Notes: generated from the letters alone by a model not told the origin. Positions 52,367-61,616 are shown, counted from the stretch's first letter. The stretch: DNA of 64,000 nt from Sessilibacter corallicola (GCF_021290925.1 NZ_JAJSLX010000002.1:206001-270000); one strand, 5' to 3'. Numbers and translations: made by a program.

Positions 52367-53074
52367 TTAAAATTTGTAACCAGCAGAAATGGTGTAAACA
52401 TAAGGGTCAATATCAACATCAGCGCTGATCACAGTACCATCGTCGAAGGTAATTTCTGCTTCTGTTTCTAGATCGATGTATCGAACAGAGGCGTTAATTA
52501 ACCAGTGATCATCAATGTGATAATCAAAACCAACTTGTAGCGCAAGACCAACTGAATCGTCGAGTTCTACATCGCCACCTGTTAAACCAGCAATACCTTC
52601 AAGTGCAGTCGCCGCTTCGGAATCGATGTCTTCGTCAAAGAAGATGGTGTAGTTAACACCTGCGCCAACGTAAGGCTCGAATTTTCCGAATTGATCGAAG
52701 TGATACATTAAGCTCAATGTTGGTGGAAGTTGGGTCGCTTCGGCGATAGTAAGTCCAGCCAGTTCACCTTGGCCTTCGGCATCGTGAGTGAATGGCGTGG
52801 AAGCGAGTAGCTCAATACCCCAATTTTTAGTTAAGAAATATTCAAACGTAACACCTAATTGAGTGTCAGGATCAACACCTAATTCTGAAGTACCGCCTGC
52901 TAGTGACAGAGTATCGCCATTAATTTCTACTCTATCGCTTGATTCGTCTGGTTCCACTAAGGTTACACCTGCGCGGAATGCGAAATCACCGGCTTCGTAA
53001 GAAAAAGATAAAGGCGATAAAAACAAAGCAGAAATAGCAGCAGTGCAGGTAAAAATTTTAGAAGCCATTTTCAT
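52367..53074 (-). CDS. ompW: OmpW-family outer-membrane protein
   Basis: The 235-residue product has a Sec signal peptide (ending FSYEAGD) and an eight-stranded barrel pattern. FAFRAGVTLVEPDE, LGVTFEYFLTKNWGIELLAS, LPPTLSLMYHF and FEPYVGAGVNYTIFFDE are close to OmpW, and the chain ends in Phe after SAGYK. OmpW-type proteins form narrow channels for hydrophobic compounds. An extended acidic loop between strands is also visible (DIDSEAATALEG). Confidence 0.93.
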   Translation of the reverse strand: MKMASKIFTCTAAISALFLSPLSFSYEAGDFAFRAGVTLVEPDESSDRVEINGDTLSLAGGTSELGVDPDTQLGVTFEYFLTKNWGIELLASTPFTHDAEGQGELAGLTIAEATQLPPTLSLMYHFDQFGKFEPYVGAGVNYTIFFDEDIDSEAATALEGIAGLTGGDVELDDSVGLALQVGFDYHIDDHWLINASVRYIDLETEAEITFDDGTVISADVDIDPYVYTISAGYKF

Positions 53075-53583
53075 TACAGTAATCTCTCGTTGTCTTTAAT
53101 TCGGTAAGCAGATTAATGAAGAATAGATCATTAATATTGATCTGGATTAAATTTTTAATTCTCCGCATTTTTTTATTTTTTCCGTTTAAATTTAAAAGTC
53201 TTAAAACAGAGGTGGTTTTTATTTTTTTGCGGTTTTTTATCAAGAACAGTAAAGCTAAAAACGCAGTTTAAGGTGTTTCTGCCGCGTATTTTTAAGTATT
53301 TTTTGGTAGTGAATATCGAAATGTCAAAAGTTATTTTTATTCATTTTGATGTGAACGCATGGGAAGATAGGGCAAGCTAAATAAATTTGGTTTAAATCAA
53401 AAGTTGTTGAATCATTGCTAATGTTGAACTTTGAACATTATAAATATCGAATAGACGTGCAACTGCGTTGATGTAATGTCACGCCATTGTCATATAAAAA
53501 TCATTAATAAATGTATGGCTTATACCTCGTCGGGTTCAAATTAGCATTGGTTGTTATGTGATCAGAGATATTTGGAGGAAGAT
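53075..53583. other. Divergent intergenic region, ompW / glyoxalase
   Basis: About 510 A/T-rich bases, holding promoters in both directions. A 7-bp inverted repeat at 53419-53440 is the only distinctive site. A frame at 53058-53243 (minus) is an A/T artefact. Confidence 0.45.
53419..53440. promoter_or_regulatory. Inverted repeat upstream of the glyoxalase gene
   Basis: TAATGTT and AACATTA are inverted across 8 bases, about 145 bases before the glyoxalase start. It may be an operator for that gene or for ompW; no regulator is indicated. Confidence 0.35.
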
Positions 53584-54024
53584 ATGAAGTATTTACACAC
53601 AATGGTTCGAGTCAAAGATTTGGACGAATCGCTTGATTTTTACTGCAACAAGCTTGGTTTGACTGAGGTCAAAAGAATTGAGAGTGAACAAGGTAGGTTT
53701 ACCCTAGTGTATTTGGCGGCTGGTGGTGACCTGGATAAGGCACGAACTACCATTTCTCCAACGATTGAGTTGACCTACAACTGGGATGCTGAAGAGTATT
53801 TAGGCGGGCGGAATTTTGGCCATTTGGCGTTTCAGGTAGATGATATCTATCGCGTTTGTGAGCACCTCCAAAATAGTGGAGTTACGATCAATCGCCCTCC
53901 ACGAGATGGACGCATGGCTTTCCTTCGTTCACCCGACAATATTTCTATCGAGCTTCTCCAATCTGGTGAATCATTACCAACTCAAGAACCGTGGTTATCA
54001 ATGCCTAATGTGGGTGAATGGTAG
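53584..54024 (+). CDS. gloA: Lactoylglutathione lyase (glyoxalase I)
   Basis: A 146-residue protein with two beta-alpha-beta-beta-beta modules. Metal ligands read as His in YLHTMVRV, Glu in IELTYNWD, His in GHLAFQVDD and Glu in ISIELLQ, the set of nickel-type bacterial Glo[14 protein letters not shown] near the end is also typical. The ATG at 53584 has a GGAGG site; an in-frame upstream start adds eleven residues without similarity. It isomerises the methylglyoxal-glutathione adduct. Confidence 0.92.
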   Translation: MKYLHTMVRVKDLDESLDFYCNKLGLTEVKRIESEQGRFTLVYLAAGGDLDKARTTISPTIELTYNWDAEEYLGGRNFGHLAFQVDDIYRVCEHLQNSGVTINRPPRDGRMAFLRSPDNISIELLQSGESLPTQEPWLSMPNVGEW

Positions 54025-55339
54025 ATTCAGTTTGCGAGTGAGCCGCGAGTAGGTTGTTAGGAAGATAAAGAAATCTATCCAATATATTCTTGGGTGCATT
54101 TAATTCAGTACAAATTTTATCGGCTTTTTTAGATAAATATTGAATTAATATTACGGTTATTATTTTTTAACAGTATACAAGTTTTTGGCGCAATTTGCAG
54201 ATGGGCGGCCGCTTGGGTCGCTGTGTGGTTTTTCGTGTCGCGAAAATGTGAATGGCGTTGCCGTTTTATGATAAATCAGACAGTAACGTATCAAATAAAG
54301 TACATATATGGTTAAAAACGAATTCGTTTTCAACCGGTCGCTTAAAACAACATTGCGCGCGGTGATATGTATTTTTGAAAGCTCTTGTTTTCGTTCTTAT
54401 GCACAACAGCTAGATTCGCAGAGGTGTTATAGTGTATAAATTTTCACGACACTGTGTTTCTCAGGGAAAGGTTCCTCAGGGAATGTTTGCTGAGACAACG
54501 TTTTTTGAGACAGAGGCTTTCAGATACAAAGGTTTTCTGACACAAGGGTTTTCTGAAAATAAGCGGTTTTTCTGACAGTAGATGAGTCTCAAAATATCTA
54601 CTTATTTGTATATGCAAACTCAAGGTATAACCAACGTCTAAAATGAGTCATTTATACAAATTACTTATAAAGCTTGCGTGGCTAGCCCGAGAAATAATTT
54701 TTTAGAACAAAACAACAGCACACAGTGTTTGGTTGCACGACTACGTAATAGCGTAACGTTGTTATCTTGAGGACGGGATTGTAGACGAATTAAAAATGTT
54801 TTGGGGAGCATTGTTTGATGAGTATCAAACAGCCTGAGTAAACCTCGTTTTTTATTGAGTTATACGATGGTGCACAGCTGAATTTATTGGGTTTGTATTT
54901 CTAGTGTGAACTACAGCGTTGGTAGTTTCGGTTGCGTGTTGGAAGTTGATTTTTAATCAGTTTCGAAACCGTTTATTGGAATAATAACTGAGACCTTGTT
55001 AGTTGCTGTTTCCTAAAAAAAGAATTGTTTCACAAAATGAGAAGTGTGATTGAAAGATGTCGGAAAAGTTTTCTATAACTTTGTCATAGAGGCGCTTAGG
55101 TTTAATTTCTAAATTTAATGCAGGGCAGACTTTTACAACGCTGCCCTGACATATTCGAATAATCATAACTAGGTAGTTTCAACCTGATCGCGTTGATAGG
55201 CAGCAAGATTAAGTAACTCTGTTTCTCTTAGCTTTGATTGATAACGATTGAAGCTTAAAAGCACAACAATTTGGAACTTAATGAATTGGAAAAACTCATG
55301 CAAAACACGTTTTTGCTTTGTACACACTAAAGTGAAGCG
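54025..55339. other. 1.3-kb gene-free region with a degenerate repeat array
   Basis: No frame here resembles a gene. The region holds an eight-unit tandem array (54456-54581) and a hairpin with 8-bp arms (55121-55128 and 55141-55148). The part next to 55340 should carry the promoter of the GTPase module. A structured or regulatory RNA is possible but nothing in sequence alone proves one. Confidence 0.5.
54456..54581 (+). repeat. Degenerate tandem repeat, eight units of 15-18 bp
   Basis: Successive units start at 54456, 54471, 54486, 54501, 54516, 54532, 54548 and 54564. Consensus is about GTTTTCTGAGACAAAG; each keeps a T-rich front, a central CTGA or CAG core and an A/G-rich end. The first four units are 15 bp, the next three 16 bp and the last 18 bp. 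No coding frame crosses it. Confidence 0.7.
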
Positions 55340-56041
55340 ATGAACAGAACGATTCAATTACACGGATTTAGCAAAAATGACGAAATGGTGTTCACCAGCC
55401 TTTTGTCTTTACTGTCGAACAAAACTCAATACCAATGGGATGTTGTTCAGAACCGAGCCGCAGAGGTTGTCGTTATCGATGTCGATAATGAATCCGATAC
55501 GGAGGTGATAAGAAATTTTGAGCGCGATGGATGTAAAGTAATCACTTATGGCCAGCCCGGCCTGATCGACTCCACATTGCAATTAAATAAACCTATGCGG
55601 GCGGCAGCTATATTGCGGTGCTTGGCGGAAGTCAGCACAAATGTAGCAGTGGATAAACCAAATAAGCCCAGAGAGAACGAAGTGCTGTCAGTACCTAGTC
55701 AACAACCTCAACACAATATTCCTGTTTCTACTCCCATTCCGACTGGGGTGTCTGTGAGTTATCGCCTAAAGCGATGGCCTGATCCCAGCATCTTAAAAGC
55801 GACACCTGGTGCTACTCGTATTTGCGCCATTATGCTCAAGCAAGTGTTGTCTGCTGAAGAAATTGCAGAATCCGCAGGTCTTGCCCTATCAAGCGTGCGT
55901 GAGTTCATCGGCAATTGCGACCAAAAGGGGTATTTGGATATCAAGCAACGGGTATCGCAAATACGAACGCCACCGGCACCTAAGTCCAGAAGTAATCCAA
56001 TTTTGGCAAAATTACGGTTGAAGTTTGGAGCTAGAGTATAG
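55340..56041 (+). CDS. Receiver-like/winged-helix protein of the GTPase module
   Basis: I do not recognise the full 233-residue protein. The first part (about 1-95) has receiver-like strands (EVVVIDVDNE, CKVITYGQP) but lacks a clear phospho-accepting Asp context. A Pro/Gln-rich linker (about 100-140) leads to a helical C-terminal part (about 145-205) that looks like a winged helix: LKATPGATRICAIMLKQ, then VLSAEEIAESAGLALSSVREF and a KGYLDI wing. In Streptomyces conservons a small wHTH-like protein (CvnC, DUF742) accompanies the GTPase, and this may be an analogue. Its stop overlaps the GTPase start by one base. Confidence 0.65.
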   Translation: MNRTIQLHGFSKNDEMVFTSLLSLLSNKTQYQWDVVQNRAAEVVVIDVDNESDTEVIRNFERDGCKVITYGQPGLIDSTLQLNKPMRAAAILRCLAEVSTNVAVDKPNKPRENEVLSVPSQQPQHNIPVSTPIPTGVSVSYRLKRWPDPSILKATPGATRICAIMLKQVLSAEEIAESAGLALSSVREFIGNCDQKGYLDIKQRVSQIRTPPAPKSRSNPILAKLRLKFGARV

Positions 56042-56565
56042 TGTCCGAATTAAAATTAGTAATCACCGGCACTGCGGGTGTCGGTAAGACGACGGCTATT
56101 CACAGCTTAAGCGACAAGCCTCCCATCGTAACCGATGCCGATACCACCGACGAATTATCTGAGATAAAAGACACAACCACGGTAGCTTTCGATTTTGGCG
56201 AAATATACCTCGATGACGCGACCGTTCATGTCTACGGCACACCGGGTCAAGAGCGGTTTCGTCACATGTGGGAAATTATCGCCGAAGGTGCTCTGGGTTT
56301 TATTCTGTTGGTTGATGCGCGGCGAAAAGACCCAATTGCCGATCTTGAAATCTATCTCGATAATTTTCGTCAGTACATTGAAAGCACCAGTGCTGTTATT
56401 GGTGTTACTCGCACCGAGACAGAAGGTGGGCAGTGTATAGAAGATTTGTATAACTATTTGGAGCAAAAGCAATTATTTTATCCAATAATGGCTGTTGATC
56501 CTCGCGATAAATCAGATATGAGTCAGCTCATGCTATCATTGTTGGCAATGTTGGAGTATGGGTGA
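56041..56565 (+). CDS. Small GTPase, CvnD/MglA-like
   Basis: A 174-residue Ras-like GTPase. The P-loop is GTAGVGKTT (Lys16), a conserved Thr lies in TTTVAFDFG (switch I), and the G3 motif reads YGTPGQERF (residues 65-73) instead of 'DxxGQ', as in CvnD-type conservon GTPases; LLVDARRKDP follows, which is also characteristic. The NKxD guanine-specificity motif is altered (GVTRTE), so nucleotide choice should be tested. It starts with GTG, overlaps the preceding gene and is followed at three bases by a Roadblock gene, its likely regulator. Confidence 0.88.
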   Translation: MSELKLVITGTAGVGKTTAIHSLSDKPPIVTDADTTDELSEIKDTTTVAFDFGEIYLDDATVHVYGTPGQERFRHMWEIIAEGALGFILLVDARRKDPIADLEIYLDNFRQYIESTSAVIGVTRTETEGGQCIEDLYNYLEQKQLFYPIMAVDPRDKSDMSQLMLSLLAMLEYG

Positions 56566-56568
56566 GTT

Positions 56569-56961
56569 ATGACTGACAAAAAGCAAATCGTAATCAAAAA
56601 ACAAGTCGTTGAAGATAACTTGTCAAATCTACTGGATACCAGTGATGGTATCTACGCAGCGTTGCTCTCCAGTGTTGATGGTCATGCCTTAGCAAAAAAA
56701 TCCGTTGATGAGTTGTCTGAAACAAGGTTAGCGGCAATGACGAGTTCCTGTTTAGCGCTTGGCGAAAAAATAGCCATTGAAGCTCAGCAAACAGGCTGTA
56801 ATTTCGTCATTATTCAAAATACCGATGGCTTTCTTGTTATGCGCCGGGTTGATAAAAAGCTCGTAATTACGACTTTAGCAAATAAGAATATCAATCTCGG
56901 AATGGTGATGTCTGCGACTAATTCAGTTGCTGATTCCCTTGAGAAAGAAATTCGTTCCTGA
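56569..56961 (+). CDS. Roadblock/LC7-domain protein 1 (MglB/CvnB-like)
   Basis: The 130-residue product is one Roadblock/LC7 domain: GIYAALLSSVDGHALAKKS, a helix LAAMTSSCLALGEKIAIEA, and strands CNFVIIQNTDGFLVMRRVD and LVITTLANKNINLGMV. Such dimeric proteins act as GTPase-activating or docking partners of MglA/CvnD GTPases. It is three bases after the GTPase gene. Confidence 0.88.
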   Translation: MTDKKQIVIKKQVVEDNLSNLLDTSDGIYAALLSSVDGHALAKKSVDELSETRLAAMTSSCLALGEKIAIEAQQTGCNFVIIQNTDGFLVMRRVDKKLVITTLANKNINLGMVMSATNSVADSLEKEIRS

Positions 56962-57243
56962 ATTTGTGTTTATTTTTGCTATAAACTCATACTATATTCA
57001 CAAGACCTGTATATTTTCGACCAATTAACTGTTCGGGATTGCGATTGTGCTTGAATTGCACAGAGGTGGCATAAAGTTAGCAAATTCTTTCTGTGAGCAG
57101 ACAAGAAAGCGAAAACACCGCCGCTATATTGCGCCAGTTATTGTTCGCAAAAATAGGTTAAATCTAATTTAAATTGTCACTGTAAATTTATTGTGACAAA
57201 AGTATGGTAGCCGAAAAACTGCCGTGAACCGGAGATTGCCAAA

Positions 57244-57651
57244 ATGAGTAAACTTGATACAGCATGCCAACAGCTTGTAAGTGATGTAAGCGACGCTTTA
57301 GGTGCCGCCATTGTTGATTTGTCCTCTGGACTATTGTTGGCTGCGCATCATAACGTACCATACTTTACCCAGAGTTACTTAGATGCTGTAGCCGCAGCAG
57401 CGGTTGATATGTTCCGAGGTAAAAACGTCAGTACAGTAGAAACTTTGCTGTCGAACCAACGCGGTACTACAGTTGCTAATTCTATTAAAGAAGTACAAAT
57501 GAGTACCGATCATACTTACCACTTTATGAGTATTGTACCGGGTAAAGAAAACTGTCTTATGGTGTTAATTACCGGCAGACGTGCCAATTTAGGCATGGGT
57601 TGGTCCGCTTTGCGAACAGCCCTGCCGATTGTTTCTCCATTATGCCCTTAA
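57244..57651 (+). CDS. Roadblock/LC7-like protein 2
   Basis: The 135-residue product has the same fold pattern but is divergent: LGAAIVDLSSGLLLAAHHN, DAVAAAAVDMFRGKNV and HFMSIVPGKENCLMVLIT. It begins 282 bases after the first Roadblock gene, so it may have its own promoter; a GTCAC/GTGAC inverted repeat lies ahead of it at about 57176-57197. A terminator follows. Having two Roadblock proteins beside one GTPase suggests two different complexes. Confidence 0.78.
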   Translation: MSKLDTACQQLVSDVSDALGAAIVDLSSGLLLAAHHNVPYFTQSYLDAVAAAAVDMFRGKNVSTVETLLSNQRGTTVANSIKEVQMSTDHTYHFMSIVPGKENCLMVLITGRRANLGMGWSALRTALPIVSPLCP

Positions 57652-57693
57652 TGGTCGAGCTGCTAACGGTTCTCTAATACCGTTCTATATTGT

Positions 57694-57730
57694 AAAAAGC
57701 CTGCCTTGTTTCTTCATCGGCAGGCTTTTT
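57694..57730 (+). terminator. Terminator after Roadblock gene 2
   Basis: Perfect 12-bp arms (57694-57705 and 57719-57730) with a 13-base loop and a T-run. A minus-strand frame that overlaps it (57685-57933) is therefore unlikely to be a gene. Confidence 0.9.
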
Positions 57731-57979
57731 ACGTTTATAAGGGTTGTTTGTTGTGGGTAGTTTTGCAGTAATATTTCGTTAACTTTGTTGATAATTTGTC
57801 GATTGGTATGCGTTAAATCAAATCTAATCGCTTTTTTTCTGGAAAAATCCAGCTCAGTGTAAATAACCCTATCGTCTTTATAATAGATCAAATTTTCTGT
57901 TATAAGTCTTTTGAAAAAGTCTGTGGTTAACAAACACCCATGTTCGACTTTTCAACACAAACAACTGATTAAACTCTAA

Positions 57980-59674
57980 ATGTCTAATTCAACAGTAGAA
58001 CTTCTACCCGCTTTAGATGGGTACATGTATTGGTCTGGCTCGGATGTTACCGAGGCACTGAATCATCCTCAGGTCTTGAGTGGCAATAATTCGTACGCGG
58101 GAAGACCGGCCACTAAGCTTTTTGTATCAGATCAGTGCGTTGTTAAATTAAGGACGGATTTTGTGTTTCGAGCGGTTGATGTTCTTAGAAAAGCTGAGAA
58201 TGTCAGAGAGCAAGAATTACCGCTGAAAATTTATCATCCAAGTAAAACCTGGTTCACTATGGACAGTGACGGTGAGTTGGTGATCGGCAGTATTTCAAAA
58301 AAGCTGACGCCTTTGCACCGTAATCTAAACGAGTTGATTGAATCTGATCCTACGAAAGCTTTGAATTATCTGCAGCAGATTTTTGATCTTTATTTCATAA
58401 CTGCCAGGGATCACAGCAAACGCTTAGATGAAGGTTTATCTAATTTTGCCTTTGACGATGAACAACAGCTATATTACGTTGACGATGATCTTTATGCGTG
58501 GGATCAGTTCACCAGTTTTATCAGTCAGTTTGTGGTTTGGGTTCGACAACTCACCAATGCAGATATCGATTTTTGGGAATTTGGCGTTGAGTTGCTGATT
58601 GAAACTTTGGTTAGCGTATTTAATTCAAACCATATATTACAAGTGGTGCACGCTCAGTTTCGAAGTTACACGCCCATTAATGAGACGGAAAAAGAAATCG
58701 TTGAATTGGTCAAAGCGTGTTTGGTCAATCAAATTAAAATGCCTTCTGCTTCTAAAGCAGCAGTTGAATCGACGGTAATTGCTGAGGAAGAACCAGACAA
58801 TTCTGTTGTCGAAAATTCTGAAAAACAACCGGTTTCAGCTGAAAATAATGAGCCAAGTACTGCTGATTTTCAGAGAATACCAGTGCCTGTGGCTCACGAA
58901 TTTGAAAACCCATTGGTTAAATTTGATCAATTTAGCGAAGATCGAATTGCGGTACTTGCCGACATTCACGCCAACGCACCGGCATTAGAAAAAGTGTTGT
59001 CGGATTTAAACGCGAAGAATGTAACAGAGGTTTTAATTTTAGGGGATCTTGTTGGTTATGGTCCGCACCCGAATGAATGTCTAGAGATACTATCGAACGT
59101 TAATTGTTTAACGATTAAAGGCAATCACGATCACGCCGCTGCCACCGGTGATTTCGCACGTGGATTTTCTCGAATGGCTCGTTGGGCGATTGAATGGACT
59201 CGCGAAAAAATTGATCCTACTTATGCTCAGTGGTTGGATCGATTGGATCCCCTGTATTTTCAAGATGAATGGATGGCTGTGCATGGCGCACCTATCGATA
59301 AAAACTTTTTTTATGCCTACGTGTATCACATGACCTACCAAGATAATTTAGATTGGTTGAAAGCGAATAATCTACATTTTGCCTTTCATGGTCACAGTCA
59401 TATTCAAGCAAACTTTGCTCGTTGGCGTGGCAGTGATGGTAAAGTTTCAGAAGCAGAACAAAACGTTCATGATTATTCTCAAGCTTTGTTTTGCCCTGGT
59501 TCGGTGGGCCAGCCGCGTGGGGGCGAAGTTTGTACGGAGTACGCCATTTTTGAGCGTTCCTCTGGCACCATACAGTTTTTCAAAGTCCAATACGATTACG
59601 CAAAAACGGTTGCTGACATGCGTCGGTTAAACTTTCCTGCACCTTTATATTCACGTCTTGAACAAGGCAAATAA
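57980..59674 (+). CDS. Kinase-like/calcineurin-type phosphatase fusion protein
   Basis: The 564-residue product has two parts. Residues about 40-260 look like a kinase-fold domain: TKLFVSDQCVVKLR, a central helical part and FAFDDEQQLYYVDDDLYAWD, where 'VDDDL' stands where a kinase has its metal-binding Asp motif. A Glu/Pro-rich linker (about 265-315) leads to a metallophosphoesterase (about 320-555) with D328-x-H330, D356 in GDLVGYG, GNHDH and GHSH, all metal ligands intact. It resembles the YfcE/DR1281-type phosphoesterases. It lies 328 bases after Roadblock gene 2, on the same strand. It may add and remove phosphate on one target or act on a nucleotide signal; that is inference. Confidence 0.82.
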   Translation: MSNSTVELLPALDGYMYWSGSDVTEALNHPQVLSGNNSYAGRPATKLFVSDQCVVKLRTDFVFRAVDVLRKAENVREQELPLKIYHPSKTWFTMDSDGELVIGSISKKLTPLHRNLNELIESDPTKALNYLQQIFDLYFITARDHSKRLDEGLSNFAFDDEQQLYYVDDDLYAWDQFTSFISQFVVWVRQLTNADIDFWEFGVELLIETLVSVFNSNHILQVVHAQFRSYTPINETEKEIVELVKACLVNQIKMPSASKAAVESTVIAEEEPDNSVVENSEKQPVSAENNEPSTADFQRIPVPVAHEFENPLVKFDQFSEDRIAVLADIHANAPALEKVLSDLNAKNVTEVLILGDLVGYGPHPNECLEILSNVNCLTIKGNHDHAAATGDFARGFSRMARWAIEWTREKIDPTYAQWLDRLDPLYFQDEWMAVHGAPIDKNFFYAYVYHMTYQDNLDWLKANNLHFAFHGHSHIQANFARWRGSDGKVSEAEQNVHDYSQALFCPGSVGQPRGGEVCTEYAIFERSSGTIQFFKVQYDYAKTVADMRRLNFPAPLYSRLEQGK

Positions 59675-59850
59675 ATACGTTCCACAATTTTGTCGTTGCG
59701 AATATTTAATAATGATTAGATTGTTGGCATATAAGCTTTTTGATATCCGGTAATTTTTTTCCGCAAATGCGGCTAAATTTGTCGCTTTTGAAGCAGATCA
59801 TCTAGACTGAAAGAGGAACTGTAAATCTGAGCTTATATGAGTATTCATTG

Positions 59851-60159
59851 ATGATTGAATCGAATTTATCATCGAGTGCATTAATTCGTGATCTTAATCC
59901 TGCGCGTCCTTCTTCTAATGGAGTTATTGATGCTGGTTTGAGAGGGTTAGAGTCGAGTCAAAATGCGTTGGTACGTTCTGCTCAAGAGGTAACTTTTGCA
60001 ACCGTTACTTCTAATGAAAATCAGCCGGTTGTATTAGAGGCAGATATTCAACAAGCCTTGGTTGATCAAATTCGTAGCCAGCAAGTTTTTAATGCGTCTG
60101 CGGAGGTTGTTGCTGTTGGCGATGAGAATATCGGTACTCTGGTTGATACCATTGCATGA
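59851..60159 (+). CDS. Small protein resembling flagellar rod/hook proteins
   Basis: The product (about 102 residues) recalls the ends of flagellar rod proteins: GLRGLESSQNALVRSAQEVTFATV at the front and ADIQQALVDQIRSQQVFNASAEVVAVGDENIGTLVDTIA-like sequence at the back (region about 62-102). It has no complete FlgB/FlgC core. Such small proteins are often found next to a SprA-type metalloprotease-like gene, which is the case here. The ATG at 59851 is preferred over the TTG just before it. Confidence 0.6.
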   Translation: MIESNLSSSALIRDLNPARPSSNGVIDAGLRGLESSQNALVRSAQEVTFATVTSNENQPVVLEADIQQALVDQIRSQQVFNASAEVVAVGDENIGTLVDTIA

Positions 60160-60220
60160 TTTATTGTGAGTTAGATCGATGTGTATTTAATGCAGATGAT
60201 TCTGATTTTAGTGTGATAAC

Positions 60221-61039
60221 GTGAATATTCTACCTTCAAGTGTGGGGATTTCAGGAAGCGCTCCGACTCAATTTTTTTCTCACGCTAATTCTAATTTACC
60301 GTCGGACGACATCAGCACCACATTACCTCCTGTGTTTGGTGCTCAAGAGCCCGATAGATTGGGAGAAGAATCTGTTGTTGATAATAATGCGGTAATTAAC
60401 AATCAAAACGAAGACAATCCCTCATCCGCACTGAATACCGAAAACAACGAAGAAACGCGAGCAACCGATGAGTCCTCGGTTAATTCTGAGGATGAAGATT
60501 CTTTAAATACAAATCCGGCGAATCTTACCGAACAAGAACTGGCAACCCTCCAAAAATTAAAAGCTCGAGACATTGAGGTGAGGAATCATGAACAGGCTCA
60601 CCAAGCGGTGGGTGGCCAATACGCAAGTGCTCCCAGCTACGATTTCGAGCGCGGTCCAGATGGTAAAAATTACGCTGTGTCAGGAGAGGTTAGTATTCGC
60701 CTGCCTTCCCAGGCGGATGAGCCAGCTCAAGTTATTCGTCATGCTGATCAAGTCATTAGAGCTGCGTTAGCGCCAGCGGAGCCATCCGCCCAGGACCGAC
60801 GGGTGGCTGCGCAAGCAACTCAAGCAAAGGTGGAAGCTCAACAGCGCTTGCGAGAACAACAGCAAGAAGAATTGTCTGGGAATTCTGAGCAAGCAGAAAA
60901 CGGTAATGCCGAAACAGAAAATACTGATACCTCTGAGGCCTCTACCGCAGAGACCAATCCACGTTTTGCCGCGTTTGTTGATGCCGCTAATTTCTCACCT
61001 TCTAGTTTGATTGGTGAAATCTTTTCCGTTCGTACCTGA
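60221..61039 (+). CDS. SprA-family putative metalloprotease-like protein (HEQAH)
   Basis: A 272-residue protein. The conserved centre reads LKARDIEVRNHEQAHQAVGGQYAS followed by YAVSGEVSI and VIRHADQVIRAAL, the signature of a bacterial family known as SprA or 'CJM1_0395-type putative metalloprotease'. The HEQAH sequence has the form HExxH. The N-terminal 100 residues and the C-terminus are low-complexity (Asn, Glu, Ser, Gln). There is no signal peptide. Proteolytic activity in this family is not established as far as I know. The start is GTG with a weak ribosome binding site. Confidence 0.8.
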   Translation: MNILPSSVGISGSAPTQFFSHANSNLPSDDISTTLPPVFGAQEPDRLGEESVVDNNAVINNQNEDNPSSALNTENNEETRATDESSVNSEDEDSLNTNPANLTEQELATLQKLKARDIEVRNHEQAHQAVGGQYASAPSYDFERGPDGKNYAVSGEVSIRLPSQADEPAQVIRHADQVIRAALAPAEPSAQDRRVAAQATQAKVEAQQRLREQQQEELSGNSEQAENGNAETENTDTSEASTAETNPRFAAFVDAANFSPSSLIGEIFSVRT

Positions 61040-61064
61040 TGTAGTTTTTATTTTTCTAAATTTG

Positions 61065-61595
61065 TCAGTCATAGGCTTGATTTAGTCGCTTTTTCAGTTC
61101 TCTATCATTTAAATTTTCTAATATAAGAATTTCTGAATAGGGATCGCCTTCAATATTTAGCCACTTACAAATCGCAGGTTCGGTTTTTAATCCGGTTAAT
61201 TTTAATTTCCGAATTGCGTTACAAAAAGATTGGCCGCCAAGCGCGGTTAATTTCTCCATAATTTTAAAATGACGATAACCGAATTGCAGATTTACGGGTT
61301 GTGTTGAAGAATAAATTTCAAAGGGAATGTCGTCTAAAATAAATCTTCCCAAAATGCAGTCGGGTTTACGTTTGATGGTAACGTTGTTTTGGCCTTTTAA
61401 TGCTTTATTTAAATCGTGGCTAAATTGTATTGCGCAAGCGTGCGAACACACTATGTCTATATCGCTTGATGGCGTATGAAGATTCAAAAAGACAGTGCTG
61501 ACTACAGTCGGAGAATAGGCTTGGAGTTTTTCTAATATTTGGCTGCTTATAAGTGCTCTGCGGGCTGCAATGGGGCAGGGTAATTGGGCTTTCAT
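61065..61595 (-). CDS. Nucleotidyltransferase-like protein (DUF4269)
   Basis: The 176-residue product resembles DUF4269, a family with a minimal nucleotidyltransferase fold. LHTPSSDIDIVC (about residues 40-51) carries the paired Asp of the active site, and RFILDDIPFEIYSS gives the third Asp. YRHFKIMEKL and PAICKWLNIEGDPY are family blocks. The substrate is unknown. It lies 21 bases after the next upstream small gene on the same strand and converges on the SprA-like gene. Confidence 0.8.
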   Translation of the reverse strand: MKAQLPCPIAARRALISSQILEKLQAYSPTVVSTVFLNLHTPSSDIDIVCSHACAIQFSHDLNKALKGQNNVTIKRKPDCILGRFILDDIPFEIYSSTQPVNLQFGYRHFKIMEKLTALGGQSFCNAIRKLKLTGLKTEPAICKWLNIEGDPYSEILILENLNDRELKKRLNQAYD

Positions 61596-61616
61596 TTAGT
61601 TAATGCGCTGCGGTGA

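Noticed and set aside
54456..54581. CRISPR array
   Set aside because: Units are directly adjacent without spacers, are degenerate and only 15-18 bp; no cas genes are near.
57685..57933. Minus-strand frame of 82 codons
   Set aside because: It overlaps the strong terminator of Roadblock gene 2 and lacks a ribosome binding site.
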